A DNA stretch of 64,000 nucleotides from Onchocerca lupi (lineage: Eukaryota > Nematoda > Chromadorea > Rhabditida > Onchocercidae). The stretch lies in the NCBI GenBank assembly GCA_028564675.1, contig JAOVVO010000077.1, forward strand, positions 1-64,000, written 5' to 3'. This document shows, in pieces, positions 23,525 through 36,454 of the stretch. The notes beneath the pieces were generated by a model. The model had not been told where the DNA came from, did no database searches, and was given only the letters and a program-made list of their open reading frames with translations. How positions within the stretch are numbered: the stretch's first letter is position 1; each line of letters opens with the position of its first letter. The translations under genes and the position numbers were made by a program.

Positions 23525-25682
23525 AAAGTAGATAATAATAGCTAACATAACAGTAAATAATAAGAACATTTATAACTACAACGCCATCCAATTTAACTTC
23601 ATTCTATAACAGCCATTGCATAAGCAAATATAACTTTCAGAAATGACAAAAAATTGAGAATTTTCATTCTTTAATTTTCTGCTCTTTATTTGATACGCTA
23701 AATAAATCCACCTTTACATTTGAAGATTCCTTTTTAAACTTTAATTTTTAGTATTAAGCATTTGCTGGAATTTATAATTTTTAAGACTCCTAATCCTCAT
23801 GAATAAAAGAACAGCCAAATCTAAAATTTAGAAAATAATGATTACTGCTATCATCACTTTGAAAGCTGGACTTAAATTATTGAAAGTTAAAAGACTATGA
23901 TTTGTAAACAATGAGTAGAACTCACAGCTTCATTTACCAAATTTTGTTCTTCTGACACATCAATATATTCACCAAGCTCGACATTCAAAGACGATATTCG
24001 GGTTACTTCCACTGAAATCCAGCAGCTGAAACAATTGAGATCAAAGAAAAAAAAAAGAGAATAATATCAATCGAAAAAAAAAATGTTGCTTATTTGTAAC
24101 ATAAAGACAGTTTTAAATTTAGGACTACTTTAATAAGACGAGTGTTCCACTTCCATAAAGCATTACAGATTTATATTCATGTAATCAGTATTAAATCCTT
24201 AAAATGAACTTATTTTTATGATTCACCGATATGCGACGTCGGCAAGAAAACATTTTCTCAATTCCGGATCAACTCGAACTTTACCAAATAATTCACAGTA
24301 ACATTCATTTTCCCATCCATGAGCTAATGATGAAAAGACACAAGTTGATTCGATCTGTAACGGTCAAATTATAAGAAACAAAATTAACCAAATCCTTTCT
24401 ATTTAACAAGTTCAAAAAGAATCACTTTATTGGCATTCATCATGGTATAACAAGTAATATTCTCAATCTACCATATGAATTAATATATTATCCTTAAGTC
24501 CATTTTCAATGAGCTTTCCAAATCGAAAATCCTGGAAAAACTGGACATATGACGAACATATTTTTTAGCCTTCTTTTACTGCTGTTGTCACAAAGGAATT
24601 TGATGTAAAGTTTTGTAGCAGTGCAAAAATAAAAGTTGTAAATCTGTTCTAGAAATGTAAACTAAGCAAATCAAGAAATTCATTATTTCTGAAGTGAATT
24701 TACAGCACTAAATTTCCGTTTTTTACTAAAAAATTCTTACCTGCAGATGGTTGCCATTGCTACGGCAAGGATTTAATGGATATATCTTTACATACTTCTC
24801 AATGCAACCTTCACGAATATCTCTTTCTTCAAATTCAATCCAATCACCGAAAGTAAGGGATCTAGTTTTTTCAGCCTGAAATATTCCATTCGTCAAACTA
24901 TTTCACAAGTAATTTTCAATTCATTCGCATATACTACTTTGCAGAAGTTTCTTTCACTACAACGAAGTATAAGGTAATAAAATTGTCACGAATCGGTTTT
25001 TATGTTTTCGAGTATCCTTTGGTAGCTAGTGATGAGTTCGAAAATATAAATTATCATTCGGTGAAGCAATCAAAACAAAAAATGAAATTCGTAAGCCATA
25101 AATTTCACCAGTTTGCAAAATGAATATATGAAATTTAAACTAGCAATTGAGATGAGGGAAGTTGCTTACTTTGTCAAGATTTTTACGTTCTACTTTAGTC
25201 AATTTTGCTCTATTTGTTACTGGGTTTCGTTTAATAAATAAAAGAGGGATCTTTTCGTCCACATAAATGGCATACATTATTTCAGCTTCGTTGAGTGGTG
25301 GAGTAACAACGACACCATACATCCTTAGCTGAAATATTGATATGTACATGAGCAAATATTTTGATCAAAGAGCATTTTATAAAGCTGAAAAGATAAAAGA
25401 CGAATGAAGAACTTCATGAACTACAGCTTAACAATTCAAGTCATATGAAGTATAACATTTTCCAGCAACTTTTTTTTTAAACTTGAAGAAATTATTTACA
25501 CATTATGCTACTGTACAAAAGGGTCACAAGATAATTGAAAAAAATGAACTTTTCTCAAACAACTTTCACAGTGAATCAACGAAGAAAATAATCATTCATT
25601 TTTTTTCATATCCAATTCCAAAATAATAGGAAATAAACTGAGGGATTAATAAACAATCTAGATAACATACCATTTCACTCAT
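19683..25682 (-). CDS. Uncharacterised ~595-aa protein, about 13 exons
   Basis: Exons 25671-25682, 25170-25328, 24741-24875, 24472-24531, 24227-24354, 23926-24025, 23287-23394, 22133 to about 21990, 21556-21299, 21041-20793, 20568-20371, 20199-20122 and 19841-19683. All joins are in phase except the one after exon eight (about 21990 to 21556). That join crosses A/T homopolymer runs and is unresolved. The 3' half could instead start its own gene at the ATG at 21556. The first exon encodes only MSEM. No signal peptide, membrane span or known catalytic motif is visible. Two regions look like copies of one domain: a block ending LTFGDWIEFEERD (exons 2-3) and a later block ending LVPGTWVKFTARN (exons 9-10). 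This favours a single gene. An acidic serine stretch (SSDSDESDLD) lies in exon seven. I do not recognise the family, and it may be nematode-specific. Confidence 0.75.
23474..23522 (+). repeat. Poly(A) tract of about 49 bases
   Basis: An uninterrupted A run lies in an intron of the minus-strand gene. Similar shorter tracts lie at 21775-21790, 21866-21895 and 42018-42048. Their true length is likely uncertain in any assembly. Confidence 0.8.
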
Positions 25683-25685
25683 TAA

Positions 25686-25693
25686 CTAGAACA
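25686..25693 (-). promoter_or_regulatory. Probable trans-splice acceptor of the ~595-aa gene
   Basis: Minus-strand TATGTTCTAG ends three bases before the ATG at 25682. This supports a 12-base first coding exon that starts right after a spliced leader. Confidence 0.45.
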
Positions 25694-26847
25694 TATGCTA
25701 CAGCATAATTCATCCCTTAATTTCGTCTTTTCTAGTTCCTAACTCATTGATAAATATTTAACACAGCTAACAAGTATACTGTTAAGTCAATATAATTGTT
25801 AGTGCTGTCCGTATCATTCAATAATAGTCGTGTGGAAAGAACGCGAACTTGCTTATAAATGTCTTGGCTTCGTTAGTACTGTTCTGACCTTGCTTATAAT
25901 ATCCTGGTCCAATTATAATATCATGATAATTCCAGCCACATTCAGCAAAATCATTACACAAAATCTACTACTTGATACTGCGACGCTCTACAATGAACGA
26001 TCAAACGAATAACTCTGGAAGGAGCTCTTCTTGATCCGGCTGAAAACAAGAGCGATAAAAGATCATAGCACCGTCCTGAAACTCGGCAAATGCTTTCTCT
26101 GACATGTCGATTGGACAAAGAAGAGCAACAGATCACATGAAAGTAATAGTCACAAGTAACCATCTCTCCATCAGCCAGACAGCTTAAGGAAAAGAATTTA
26201 AACTTGGATTAAGCGCTTTAAAATTTATCTGAATCAGCAACAAACAGATGGAATAGCGCTGCAAATAAATTTAAATTGAATAAAGATGCTAGTTTCCTTG
26301 CTAATCTGGATCAGCCTTCGGAATCAGTACCAATCAACTGATAAGAGTTTTTAGAACTTCTCTCGATAACATCACTTCTTCCATCACAATTTATCGCATG
26401 CATCACACTTTACTTTCTGGAATCATCTCAAGTACGTAGTTTTTGTTAAAATATGCATGGTATGAGATTAGGGGATTGAGAGAGGGAAATAGACGAGCAA
26501 GAATTTATTAAAGATAATGGTCATATGACTAGAAAAAATTCGACGATTCAAACTAACGAAAGAGATTGGTTCGAGGAATGATAGAGATGAATGAAAAAAG
26601 ACGAAGCAGAATGTTGCAGAGATTGAGAAAATATGAAGAAATTTATAGGCGAGTGTTACGAAATTAGGTGAAGATAGCATTCTTTAGAGAGAATGCTGGT
26701 CGATTTCTAAATTATCAAGATGGATTCTGTGTCCGATAAATTGTCCAATAAATTCTGCTTCCATTATTTTTTTTTTTTCTCGTTATGTTCGCGTTACTTT
26801 TACTTTTTTACTTTATTTTGACGGTTTTTTGACGTGATGACGTACTT
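25694..26847. other. Intergenic between divergent genes
   Basis: This lies between a minus-strand gene and the plus-strand STEEP1 homologue, so it should hold both promoters. Open frames here (for example 25830-26012 and minus 26468-26680) lack splice sites and recognisable motifs. Nothing else stood out. Confidence 0.4.
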
Positions 26848-26855
26848 TATTACAG
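26848..26855 (+). promoter_or_regulatory. Probable trans-splice acceptor of STEEP1 homologue
   Basis: TTTATTACAG ends at 26855, 27 bases before the ATG at 26883, with no upstream coding exon in view. Confidence 0.4.
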
Positions 26856-26882
26856 GACGTGCTTGCATGTTTCAAAGATAGC

Positions 26883-28552
26883 ATGACATCGATGATAGAG
26901 GGTGATCCGCATGAAGTGGAACACGTGGAGGATGATCGTTTCCGTGGGGAAGGTAAAGTTATTGATGAACAAGATCGAGAAGAACATTTTGTTAAGCCGT
27001 TACATACATACTATTGCCACTGTGGACAGGTACGGTACTTCAATTCCTGTATTAGGATAAACTTAAAATGGAATCAGTTCTCTTAATCGGAAACACACGA
27101 AAAATGTGTCACGTTCAGACATTTCAGTCTTGAAGGGACTAATGTATTTGTGATTCACCTTGATTCAGATAAGAAATCAATTAAAATTTTACAACAAGTT
27201 CATAGTAGATTGGGAACAATTATTTGCTTGGTCATTTTGCATCTATTGATATACAAATTTCGTCAAAATATTGCTGGTTGTTAATTGTTGTTTGATGGAT
27301 TATTTCAACAAAACATTTTACAGATTGCAATGATAACAGATACACTGATAATAAGAATGCCTTTACGGCGGCGTGATCGATCACGCGTCATTGATCCTGC
27401 TCGTACGGAGGCTAAAACATTCGGTATTAATGGTGACACTGTTTACATACGAAGGTGAACTTTGTATATTGGGAATTTGTATATTATTTTGAAATTTCCA
27501 AAGCTATTTTTTCGAATTCCGACCTTTTAAAAATTATCTATTTTCAGCTGAAATTATCGTTATTCATCTTGTCCTTAGATTTCTTGTTTTGTTTATCGTT
27601 TATTCTAGAGCTAAAAAAACAGCAGTCTTCTTTAAATCAGCTTTGTATACTGCTGAGTTATCAAAATATGAATAAATACATATATGAATAGATACATACA
27701 TCAAATATGAGTAGATACATCATTTTAAGCAGTAACATTCGAAATCTTTTTGGTTACCTAAATTTCGATTTGTTTTCAGGAAAGAAGGACTGGAGCAGCA
27801 GTATAGAAAAAATTGTCATAAATGTGGGATTCCACTTTTCTATTACCATCCTTTCAATTTTAAAAATTATCTTTTTATCTTTGATAATGCTGTACGATCT
27901 GCACAGCAGATTGGTGGTCTTAAACTTGCAAATGAAGAGCAACCCGTCAAAAAGGTTAATTGGCATTTTTATCTTAATCTTTCTATATTTCTTTCTCGCT
28001 ATTCATCAATTATGGCTGTAAATTTTTCATATTTCGAATTATTTTTGTCATAATAAATGTTCATATAGTTCTATTTGAGGTAATCATGACGAAACATGTA
28101 AAAAATCAAGGGAAGGTTGGTTCGGTCACTGTATCCACAGTCGAAGAGGCAGAGGATGAATTGGAGGCGGTAAGCAAGATATTATTTTTGAATGAATTAA
28201 TAGCTTGAAAGAGTTTTGTATGAAATTTTCATGTTTTGAAAAGCGATAGGAACAATCTCTATCATTATGAATCACTAGTTTAAAGCTACTTGAAACTCAT
28301 GTGATTCTCTCTTTTTTTGGATATTTCATGATTTGGTTACAATTAATTGATAGATTATGAGTGTTTCATAATTATTATTCCTATTCAAAGCTTAATTTAT
28401 TCCAGCGAGAAATAGCAGAATCGTATACACTGAATGCCCGTATGATTGAATATCAAATGAAAAGGAAAGGAATGTTGAAAAATCAAATTTCGGAGGAGTT
28501 AATTGAAGTGAAGAAAAGACGAGAGGAGAACAAGCGAGGGACGCTGTTATGA
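26883..28552 (+). CDS. STEEP1: STEEP1 (CXorf56/UPF0428) homologue
   Basis: Five exons (26883-27029, 27324-27454, 27780-27954, 28080-28169, 28406-28552) join in phase to give 229 aa. The human protein has about 222. The colinear signatures are KPLHTYYCHCGQ (C45, C47), MPLRRRDRSRVIDPA and RKNCHKCGIPLFYY (C105, C108). They continue with KVGSVTVSTVEEAEDELEA and a basic, coiled C-terminal stretch ending in KRGTLL. The two Cys pairs look like a metal site. In mammals the family member helps STING leave the ER, but worms lack the same interferon pathway, so the role here is unclear. The extra N-terminal 25 residues before the conserved DREE stretch are not conserved with human. A GTG codon in frame upstream (26859) is not needed. 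The gene looks intact. Confidence 0.93.
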
Positions 28553-31056
28553 TGCATTGACTTCTAATGTATATATTTTTTACCAGTCATTATAATTTCT
28601 TCGGAAATAGTAATGGAAGGATGATAAAAGAATGAGACAAAAAGAAAGTTCAAATTATCGAATTTTCGGAAGGACCGTACTTTTGCTTCGGTTAAATTTG
28701 TATTCTATAATTTCCATCACGCTTTGCACGAACGTAGAATTAGATAGAATTTATCACTCATAAAGTTCCGTTAAAGTATCCATTTTACGAAATTATATGT
28801 ACATTTTTGGGTTAAAAGTTTCAGAAATCCAGGATTTTTTTAAGCTGAAGATAGGTCTTCTCAAGTAAAGTCATAATTCACAAAGTAGTAGATTTCTGAC
28901 TACTATTATTAGATTGTTGTCGACTGAAATTCAGAATTTGTTTTTATTCTGATTTTTTTTTTTAATTCAGAATTTGTTTTTTTTTTATTCTTTACTCCAA
29001 GGGTAGTTATTGAGTGAACATTGATGGCTCGTAGAAGTTTTTAATTTCGTATTTCATTATCAGTATTTTAATTATGGAATGATAAGAATATGTATGTTGC
29101 CAAACTTTTATAGAAACTTTCTAAATATGCAAAAAAATCCTCAATTACTTTAAAAGATGGCACATAAATGAAGTTTTTTTTGGAGTTTATCAATGGTCTA
29201 ACTATGATGACTTTTCCATGATGTGACAAGAGATGATATTCATAATTTGATTTCTTTCTTTTCTTTGCAGTTTATCAACAAGCTATTTGAAAGTAATACG
29301 TTAAATAGATAATAAATATAACTATCAAATTTTCCGAAATCTTCATGAGAATCAAATATATATTAAATATTTTTAGAGAAAATAAAGCTGTTGGCTTATG
29401 CAACATCTCTTTCAATGTCATAGAATCATAGATTTCCATGTTATCAGCAGAAAAAATATACCATCGACGACTGCCAAATTAGCTGCTATTCTCTATGGAT
29501 CCATAAATACTATCTAGAAAGAAGCAGTATTTTTAACAAAATCTCTCTAGCCTGTCTTTTCTATTCTAAACAATCTCTTTTCCATTTTTTGATATATCGT
29601 CTTTATACAATGGATGAAAACACTTGTCTATGAATTTCTCAACTATCTAGAAAAAAAAAAGGTGGAATTCGAGATTATAAAAATGGAGAGAAGTTTGGAA
29701 TACAAAGTTTTATGAATTCTCATATCGAACGACTTATTCAAAATTATTTCTTGTATGAAAAATATACCAAAATATTTAAGATACGGAAATTTTCATTCTG
29801 AAACACTCAAATTTTCTAAATAGTATATCATCAGACTTTAGATGTCTGAACTAAAATCCTATTGATTGCACCTATACTGAAATATAACAACAGAGTTGCA
29901 ATAGTCAAGACCGTGATTGCGATATAATCATCACTAAATCAAATACCATTACTGTTATCACGAACCACTGTCATTGGCATTGCTAATGTTACTATGATCA
30001 TCCGCTCTTAGCTCACACATGTAAACATTGATATAAAAACATAATACACTTAAGTAGAATCGTACTTGTCGTATCAGAAGAACTTCATCATTACATCTCA
30101 TTTCCACTTACATTGTTGTTGTCTAAACTTTCTTTACAAACTTTTAGCAAAAAAATCGGTAGGTACTGTTACCAATAATAGAAAAGAAAGAATTAAGTGC
30201 ACACTTGTTTGTAATGGTCCTGGATGATTTCGTAATATTGATCATTTATTTTTGCTGTCATCTGTTCAACGAACAGCAGACGATAGCAAACAATCGAATA
30301 GCAATGATGTTTGACATAATATTTGCTTCACTGATCTGACAATCTGATAAGCTCCTTTAATACAAACTGTAGATTTAAGACGAAATTGAAAAAATTCAAT
30401 GCAAATTTAGGATGAAAAACTCCCACTAAACTCTCATATCGGCCATCCGCTTGTCCTTAAGATGATTGGTCGAGAGCACAGTACAATGAACTATACAAAT
30501 TTCGCAATTTTTTTTTCCAAATAGAAAGAATTGAATAAGTCCTTTTCTCCTCCCTTCCTCTCATCCTCATATTTAATGAAATGTGAGAGGAGTCATTGTA
30601 TAGCACCGCTTCAATCACAGCGCTGGCATTTTCATCACTATCCATTCATCCTCTAACCATTTGAACGTTTATACTTTATTAAGAAAGTTTTCAAAAAAAA
30701 AACTCTGAGTTATTCGAAATTGCAGAGTTTTTATTGTTCTAAATAAAAAAGACTTAAGTTAGACTTAATTACAGGATTTACTGAATTAAACTAGACTTGA
30801 CTTTCCGAATTAAACTAGGCCTGAATTAAATTAGATTTGGACTTTCTGAGTTAAACTAGATTTAATTACAAAATTATTGATTTGATACATTTTTTATCGA
30901 ATCACAGATACAACTGCTAGATTAGAGATAGAATATTCATCATAAATTAAATCGGTTGATATGTGTGTATGTGTGGAGTTTATTATCCACGTGAATACTC
31001 ACATAAGTATTCACGTAACTTTTTCCTTTCCCCAACTTATCTCTCAATAACTATTT
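28553..31056. other. Intergenic
   Basis: No supported gene. A minus-strand 62-codon frame at 30457-30645 begins MDSDENASAVIEAVL but has no matching exons. A perfect 11-bp inverted repeat lies at 30989-31016 and is listed separately. Confidence 0.4.
30989..31016. repeat. Perfect 11-bp hairpin
   Basis: ACGTGAATACT and AGTATTCACGT are exact reverse complements separated by six bases (CACATA). Both arms contain CACGT. The function is unknown. It lies about 40 bases upstream of a possible small gene. Confidence 0.6.
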
Positions 31057-31926
31057 ATGATCCATCTGTGCACTTATATCTTCAATTTCAAAACTCTTCC
31101 AATTATTCATCCGCCAGCCATTGACGCTATTCCTCACGCACCATACATCTACCAACAAGGACATGCATACAGACAGTAAGTGGGACTATGATGAAATATC
31201 TATCAGTGATGAAATGGGTGCAACAAACGTGGCAGCATTGCTTCGGGATTTTGGTGGTATATTTTACGTGGGCCTCCGGACTTTCACGTCAAGTGCGCCA
31301 ACATTCCACGCCATAGATGGCTTCTTTACATGACATCACGAGCAGTTCAACTTCGCTACACTCTTCGGCCTCTGCCTAGCTGGAACATCGATATATCGAG
31401 CGCATTCTCTCATTTTTTGTGACTTCATTTTCTGCACTTTACTTAGTTGTTTACTTCACTCATTCCCGAAGTATCAGTCTATCTCTCTTCTTCGCACTTT
31501 TTGTGTGCTAACATCAGTAGCTTCTTGTTCTTTCTTTTTCTGCCTCTTTTTCATGTGATCAAGTTTGAGTTCGGTTCCCTTGCATCATTTCAAGGTATTT
31601 GCAGCAGTTGCTCTCCTCTGCTATGTCGTCTCAATGTTTGTATGTTCATGTCATAGTTGAATCTCTTTGCAGTGTGAATTATTAACGTTTAGTGCTGTGC
31701 ATTGCTGCAGCATGCATCACGCATGCTTAGGCGGATATTCTTTTACTGGTCGCATGATAGCTAAAGAATGTTGAAGCAGTTTGTATCATTAATGCCACAA
31801 ATCATCATTCCTTAGCATATTTCAGTAGCTGTAAAATTTAGTTTCATAATTTTTTACATAATATTTGTGCTTTGCAGTCGTGATGAGAGGCTGATCAGCA
31901 AGGTGGCGTCGATTTTTGATTTTTGA
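31057..31926 (+). CDS. Possible 55-aa two-exon gene
   Basis: ATG at 31057 opens a frame containing PAIDAIPHAPYIYQQGHAYR and ending at a perfect donor (AGACA|gtaagt, exon 31057-31175). The next good acceptor in phase (TGCTTTGCAG, exon 31878-31926) adds RDERLISKVASIFDF and a TGA. The peptide is not recognised. The intron between (31176-31877) has an unusually GC-rich start, to about 31400, that is open in more than one frame, so other exons may exist. It could also be a 5' part of the Tribbles gene, though no in-frame link was found. Confidence 0.3.
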
Positions 31927-32597
31927 TGCTCAGTCAATTAATACGATGATTACAGATATTATTGCGATTTGTACATTTATTTGAATATTTATTTATCTAA
32001 ATTCGTGCTCGGGCTTCATCAGATGTGGAATGATTTGTTAGAAAAACAGGAGCATTCGGACATCTTATGCTGTGATTTCTCATACATTGGCTTTCTAAAA
32101 ACAATACGGGTACAACGCTCTTTCTTGGTAAGGCTTTTTCTGTTATTCAGTAAATGATTTCAAAAATAATAACTAGTGATTCTGGTGCGGTTAGCTGTTA
32201 GAATCACTGGTATATTATTGTTTCTTTTTTTTATTCCAAGTTCAAATTCAGTTACAAAAAGTTTCCGTTATTATTGAACCGAAGTTTGCTTTTATTTATA
32301 ATAGGGCACAGCCTTGTCAGTTTCGGAAATCAAATTATTGTTGATCACCGAAGAAAATTCACTTATTTACTCTCATTTAGCCGCTAATTAAGAAGATACC
32401 AACAAAAATCCCGTTCGCATGTTGGCATGGTGTTAAGCAGAGCAGTATTATTATTAATATTGTTTTTTTGCAGATGAGTGATACTGGACTATTCAGTATC
32501 TTTTAAAAGAATTCTGTGATATATATTAATGACAAATTTTCTTGAAATTTCTGCTACAAATTAAAGATAAATTTTCAGCGAACTTTTATTGACAACA

Positions 32598-35500
32598 ATG
32601 TATTCTGCGGATGAATGCACTTCGTCGTCGACTTCAATATCTCATCAGCAATCCAAAACCAATAATGGCATGACAGCTGCACGAAATAATGATGCGTTGA
32701 GCAGAAAACGTGTAGCAGCACGACAGCTTCCACGAATTATGCTGCAATCAACTGGTCCACAGAGCGATAATGCGGTGAACACTTTAACTGCAAATGATTA
32801 CTCGCAAGGTATTTTAATGTTTATGTTAGTTTGTCTTTATGCATAGAGCTAATAATGCTTGATAGTGCACCGAATACTAAAATAATAATATTCTTTTCTT
32901 ATTAACGGATGGTTTATTGATTTTATGAGAATTAGGATTGAATTGAAATATATGATTTTCCAAATAAATTTTCAAAACTTGTCGCTTTTTAAATCAGTGA
33001 TTTATTATTTGCTTCAAACCTTAATTTTATATTTTTTATTCCCATTTTACTTGTTTTTTCGTTCAAAGTAAATGGTTTGATTTTATGCTACATAGCATTA
33101 TTTAATTTAGTATCGTTATAATGAATGAAATAAATTAATAACTCAATAATAGTTACGGCATAATATTTGGTGTCATTGAGAACATTTCATCACATCATTT
33201 TAAGATGATGCAGGAGTTTTTGTTGTACTATTTTGTGGTACTTAGTTTATTTCCCATATTCCTACTTTCGGCTTTTGCACTGTTTAAGTTCGGTAAGGAA
33301 GAATGGTTAATACTTTCCAACACTTACTCGGATTCTGATAAGTTTAATAGCTAACGTTGTAAGAAGATTTCCAAATTTTGGGTCGCGACAATCATTGCAT
33401 AACTATGATCATAAATAGTGTTGGCAAACTAAAAACGTTATTTGTATAGTAAGAACCAGTAATTTTGAGCATTGAGATTAATTTGACTAGAATTTTTATG
33501 TTTTAAAGTAAGTTCCAAAATGTAAATTTAAGATAAAAATTTTGTTCAAAATATGTAAATAAACGGAGCTTGTTTCAAATGCTAAAATAATCCCGAAAAT
33601 TTTATATCATGTACCAATGCAGAATACGCTTTTTGAGTAATAAAGATATCAAAGAGCAGATAGTGGGGGGACTTGAATAGCATTGAAATTATTGGCTCAA
33701 GCTTGCCTGAGGCTTATTTGATATGAAGTGTTAACCAGTTTTAATTTACGAACATAATTCAGCATTTTATCTGTTTATTTAAGTATGTCATAATTTTGTA
33801 AAAAAAAATCTTAAAGCAGCGTGTAGTATTGAGCTTTGGAATTCTTTTAGAAAATAGTGGTAGTGATGCAAAAAAACGTTCACGAGATATTGGGGCAGTA
33901 CATGGCAACTTTACTTTGTCAGAATTGAGTGATAGTCAATCGAAAAGTCCACTTTGTTATGCTAAGGATTCAACAAAGGTTGGTAGAAAATTATATTATT
34001 GTTTACATTAAAATTATAGAATATTATTTATATAATTAACATTTATGGATTTTTATTGTATGGAATCAGTACACTAGAAGTTCAGACATACGCAAAATCA
34101 TTGCTTCATACAAATAGTAGAAAAAATTTCAGAATTATCGGACATGGCCAGAAGTAAATAACACTGTGGTTTGTGGTTATCAGCTAGTTGGTGCTGGGAA
34201 AGAATTTATAGCTTATCATATCGAGAAAAAAACTGTAAAAACTTGTCAGGTCAGCATTAACTGCGTAACAAAATGATTTTTATGGAAATAATTTTATTAT
34301 TCATTCAAGAGTTAGGAGCTATTTGTTTGAACATTTCTTTACATATCAAAAAATAAGTCCAAAAATCCAAATTCTATAACTTTTCTAATATGAATAAGCA
34401 TTTTTCAGCTCATCGATAATGAACAATATATGAAATTGCTGAAAATCGCAAGTCGTCTGAATGAAGCCAAAAATTATTGGAAATATGAGGATCTGGAGGC
34501 GATGAGGTTTGTAAGAACATAATGTATGAAAGGAAATGAAAGAAATAAATACGTCCGAAGTGAGAAAAGTGAATTGTTATATCAGAGTTGAGCGGCATAT
34601 TTCAGCCTTCCCGTATCAGTTTTCAGGTTTGAATTTTGCATCAGTATGTTGGATTTCTAATACTTCTGTTTATTTTTCCAGAGAATTTGTATTGTCCTCA
34701 GAAACGGAAGTATGTACGGATAATAATGGTCAGCGTTTTATGTTTTCCAATTGGCAGTATGGAACTCTACACAGTAAGGTTCAGGCAGGCAAAGTTAAGC
34801 TTTCAGAAAGCGAAACATTTTCACTGTTTTCGAAAATTGTCAGAGGAATTGCTTTTTGTCATGCTTGCGGAATTGTTGTACGTGATGTCAAACTACGGAA
34901 ATTTGTGTTCACAGACAAGCAAATGCAAGTTTTTTTTGTCTGCACGAAGTTTTTTTTCCTCTTTCTGTTAAAAAAAAAAAAAAAAAAAAAATTAGTTGGA
35001 CATTTCTATGTACTGGGATTAATTAGAATAATTTCAGGACACAGCTGAGACTGCGAGATATATTTGATGTTTTTGTTTGCGATGATATCAAAGATGATCG
35101 GTTACGTGACAGACATAGTTGCCCAGCATATGTTGCTCCTGAAATATTGAGGGATTCTCCTGAATATGCCGGACGCCCTGCTGACATTTGGGCTTTAGGA
35201 GTTTTATTCTATGTTTTATTATTCGGAAGGTTTGTGTCTGAAATAATTCAGGCTTTGTAAAGTTGGATTTCCATTTCTATTTAATATTGAGAATAGTATC
35301 CGGAGATCAAACAGGGGAAAAAAAGCCTAATATGTCTTCCATTTCGTCATGAGAAATTTTTGCAGTTATCCTTTCAATGATACAACACCTCAGAGACTGT
35401 TTTACCGAATTCTTAAAGCAAAATTCAGTATCCCATCACAGATTCCGGTATCGCAGACAGGTACACATTATTGCTTCATGTGATGAATATATCTGAAATC

Positions 35501-36454
35501 TATTAATATTGTTATTCTTGACAAATTCATATTCGTTTTATTCGTAACAAATGTTATAATTTCGGAGCACTTGCACCTATAATTTGTATGCATCGGTTCG
35601 ATGACTTGAATATTTAAAGTAGCTAGAAAATTATTTTTTGTAGCACGTGCTTTAATTTTTGGCATGTTGCGAAAAGAGCCGTCAGAGCGTCCTTCTGCAG
35701 AACAACTCCTTTACATACCATTGGATGAACAATATTTGGATGATTCTAATATTATATCGTTTCGTTCTACTTTACCAGGTATTTAAATTATTAAGTCTGT
35801 CAGCACGCGATTTGCATATTCACTGGTGTATACTTCAAATTTTTTGTTTCTATTGCTCACTATCAAAAATTTATATATGCATACAGTTGTTGAATTTACT
35901 TAAGGTTGGTTAGAAATACCATCTTCTCGTGTTGCACTTCTTGGCGTAGTCAGTAATCCAGCTTTTGAATTCGCACGACGAATCATGAAGGTGATTATTA
36001 GTTCGTCAGTTAGCTTCTAAATTCTTCCGAAGTATCTTTGTAAATTAACTTATACAAATATATTATATATATATTTTTTTACGTACTTTCTTGAAAGTAA
36101 ATACTTGATTATATTTTTAAAATATTTAGAGATTAGGTCAGCGAAATTCTGGTTTTTACAGTGTGACATAAAAATATTTAAATAATAATAGTAATGGTAA
36201 GTTTTTATTGCTTTTTGAAGATGAACAATGAAAGTGATGACCAGGTAGTGCCAGTTTTTTCGTCTGCAATACATAATGTTCAACGACATTTGCAAATAAT
36301 GCGCGATATCATGACTGAGTCGTCTTTGGTCACAGCAATCAGTGAAGAGAATATCGACGAATCATCTTCCTCCGCTTTACATTCTAACCCTTTTATTGCT
36401 ACCATCTCTACTATTGTTGGTAATGCAACTTCTGCTATACCTAGAACAACATAG
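32598..36454 (+). CDS. nipi-3: Tribbles-family pseudokinase (NIPI-3-like)
   Basis: Exons 32598-32808, 33851-33978, 34133-34249, 34409-34506, 34606-34626, 34682-34928, 35045-35229, 35366-35460, 35644-35778, 35905-35990 and 36221-36454 join in phase to give 518 aa. Tribbles proteins are catalytically weak or dead kinases that scaffold the COP1 E3 ligase and MAPK kinases. The catalytic loop is VVRDVKLRKFVF (R259-D260). The usual DFG is absent, with LRLRDIFDVF in its place. The Tribbles hallmark SCPAYVAPEIL (299-309) is followed by GRPADIWALGVLFYVLLFG and the lobe ending RKEPSERPSAEQLL. A C-terminal DQVVP (448-452) matches the family COP1-binding motif (DQxVP). The MEK-type HPWF site reads YIPLDE. 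The N-terminal ~115 residues are long, Ser-rich and unconserved. The 21-base fifth exon is inferred from phase. AATAAA signals follow at 36814 and 36832. C. elegans NIPI-3 acts in epidermal immunity, and that role is only inferred here. Confidence 0.9.
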
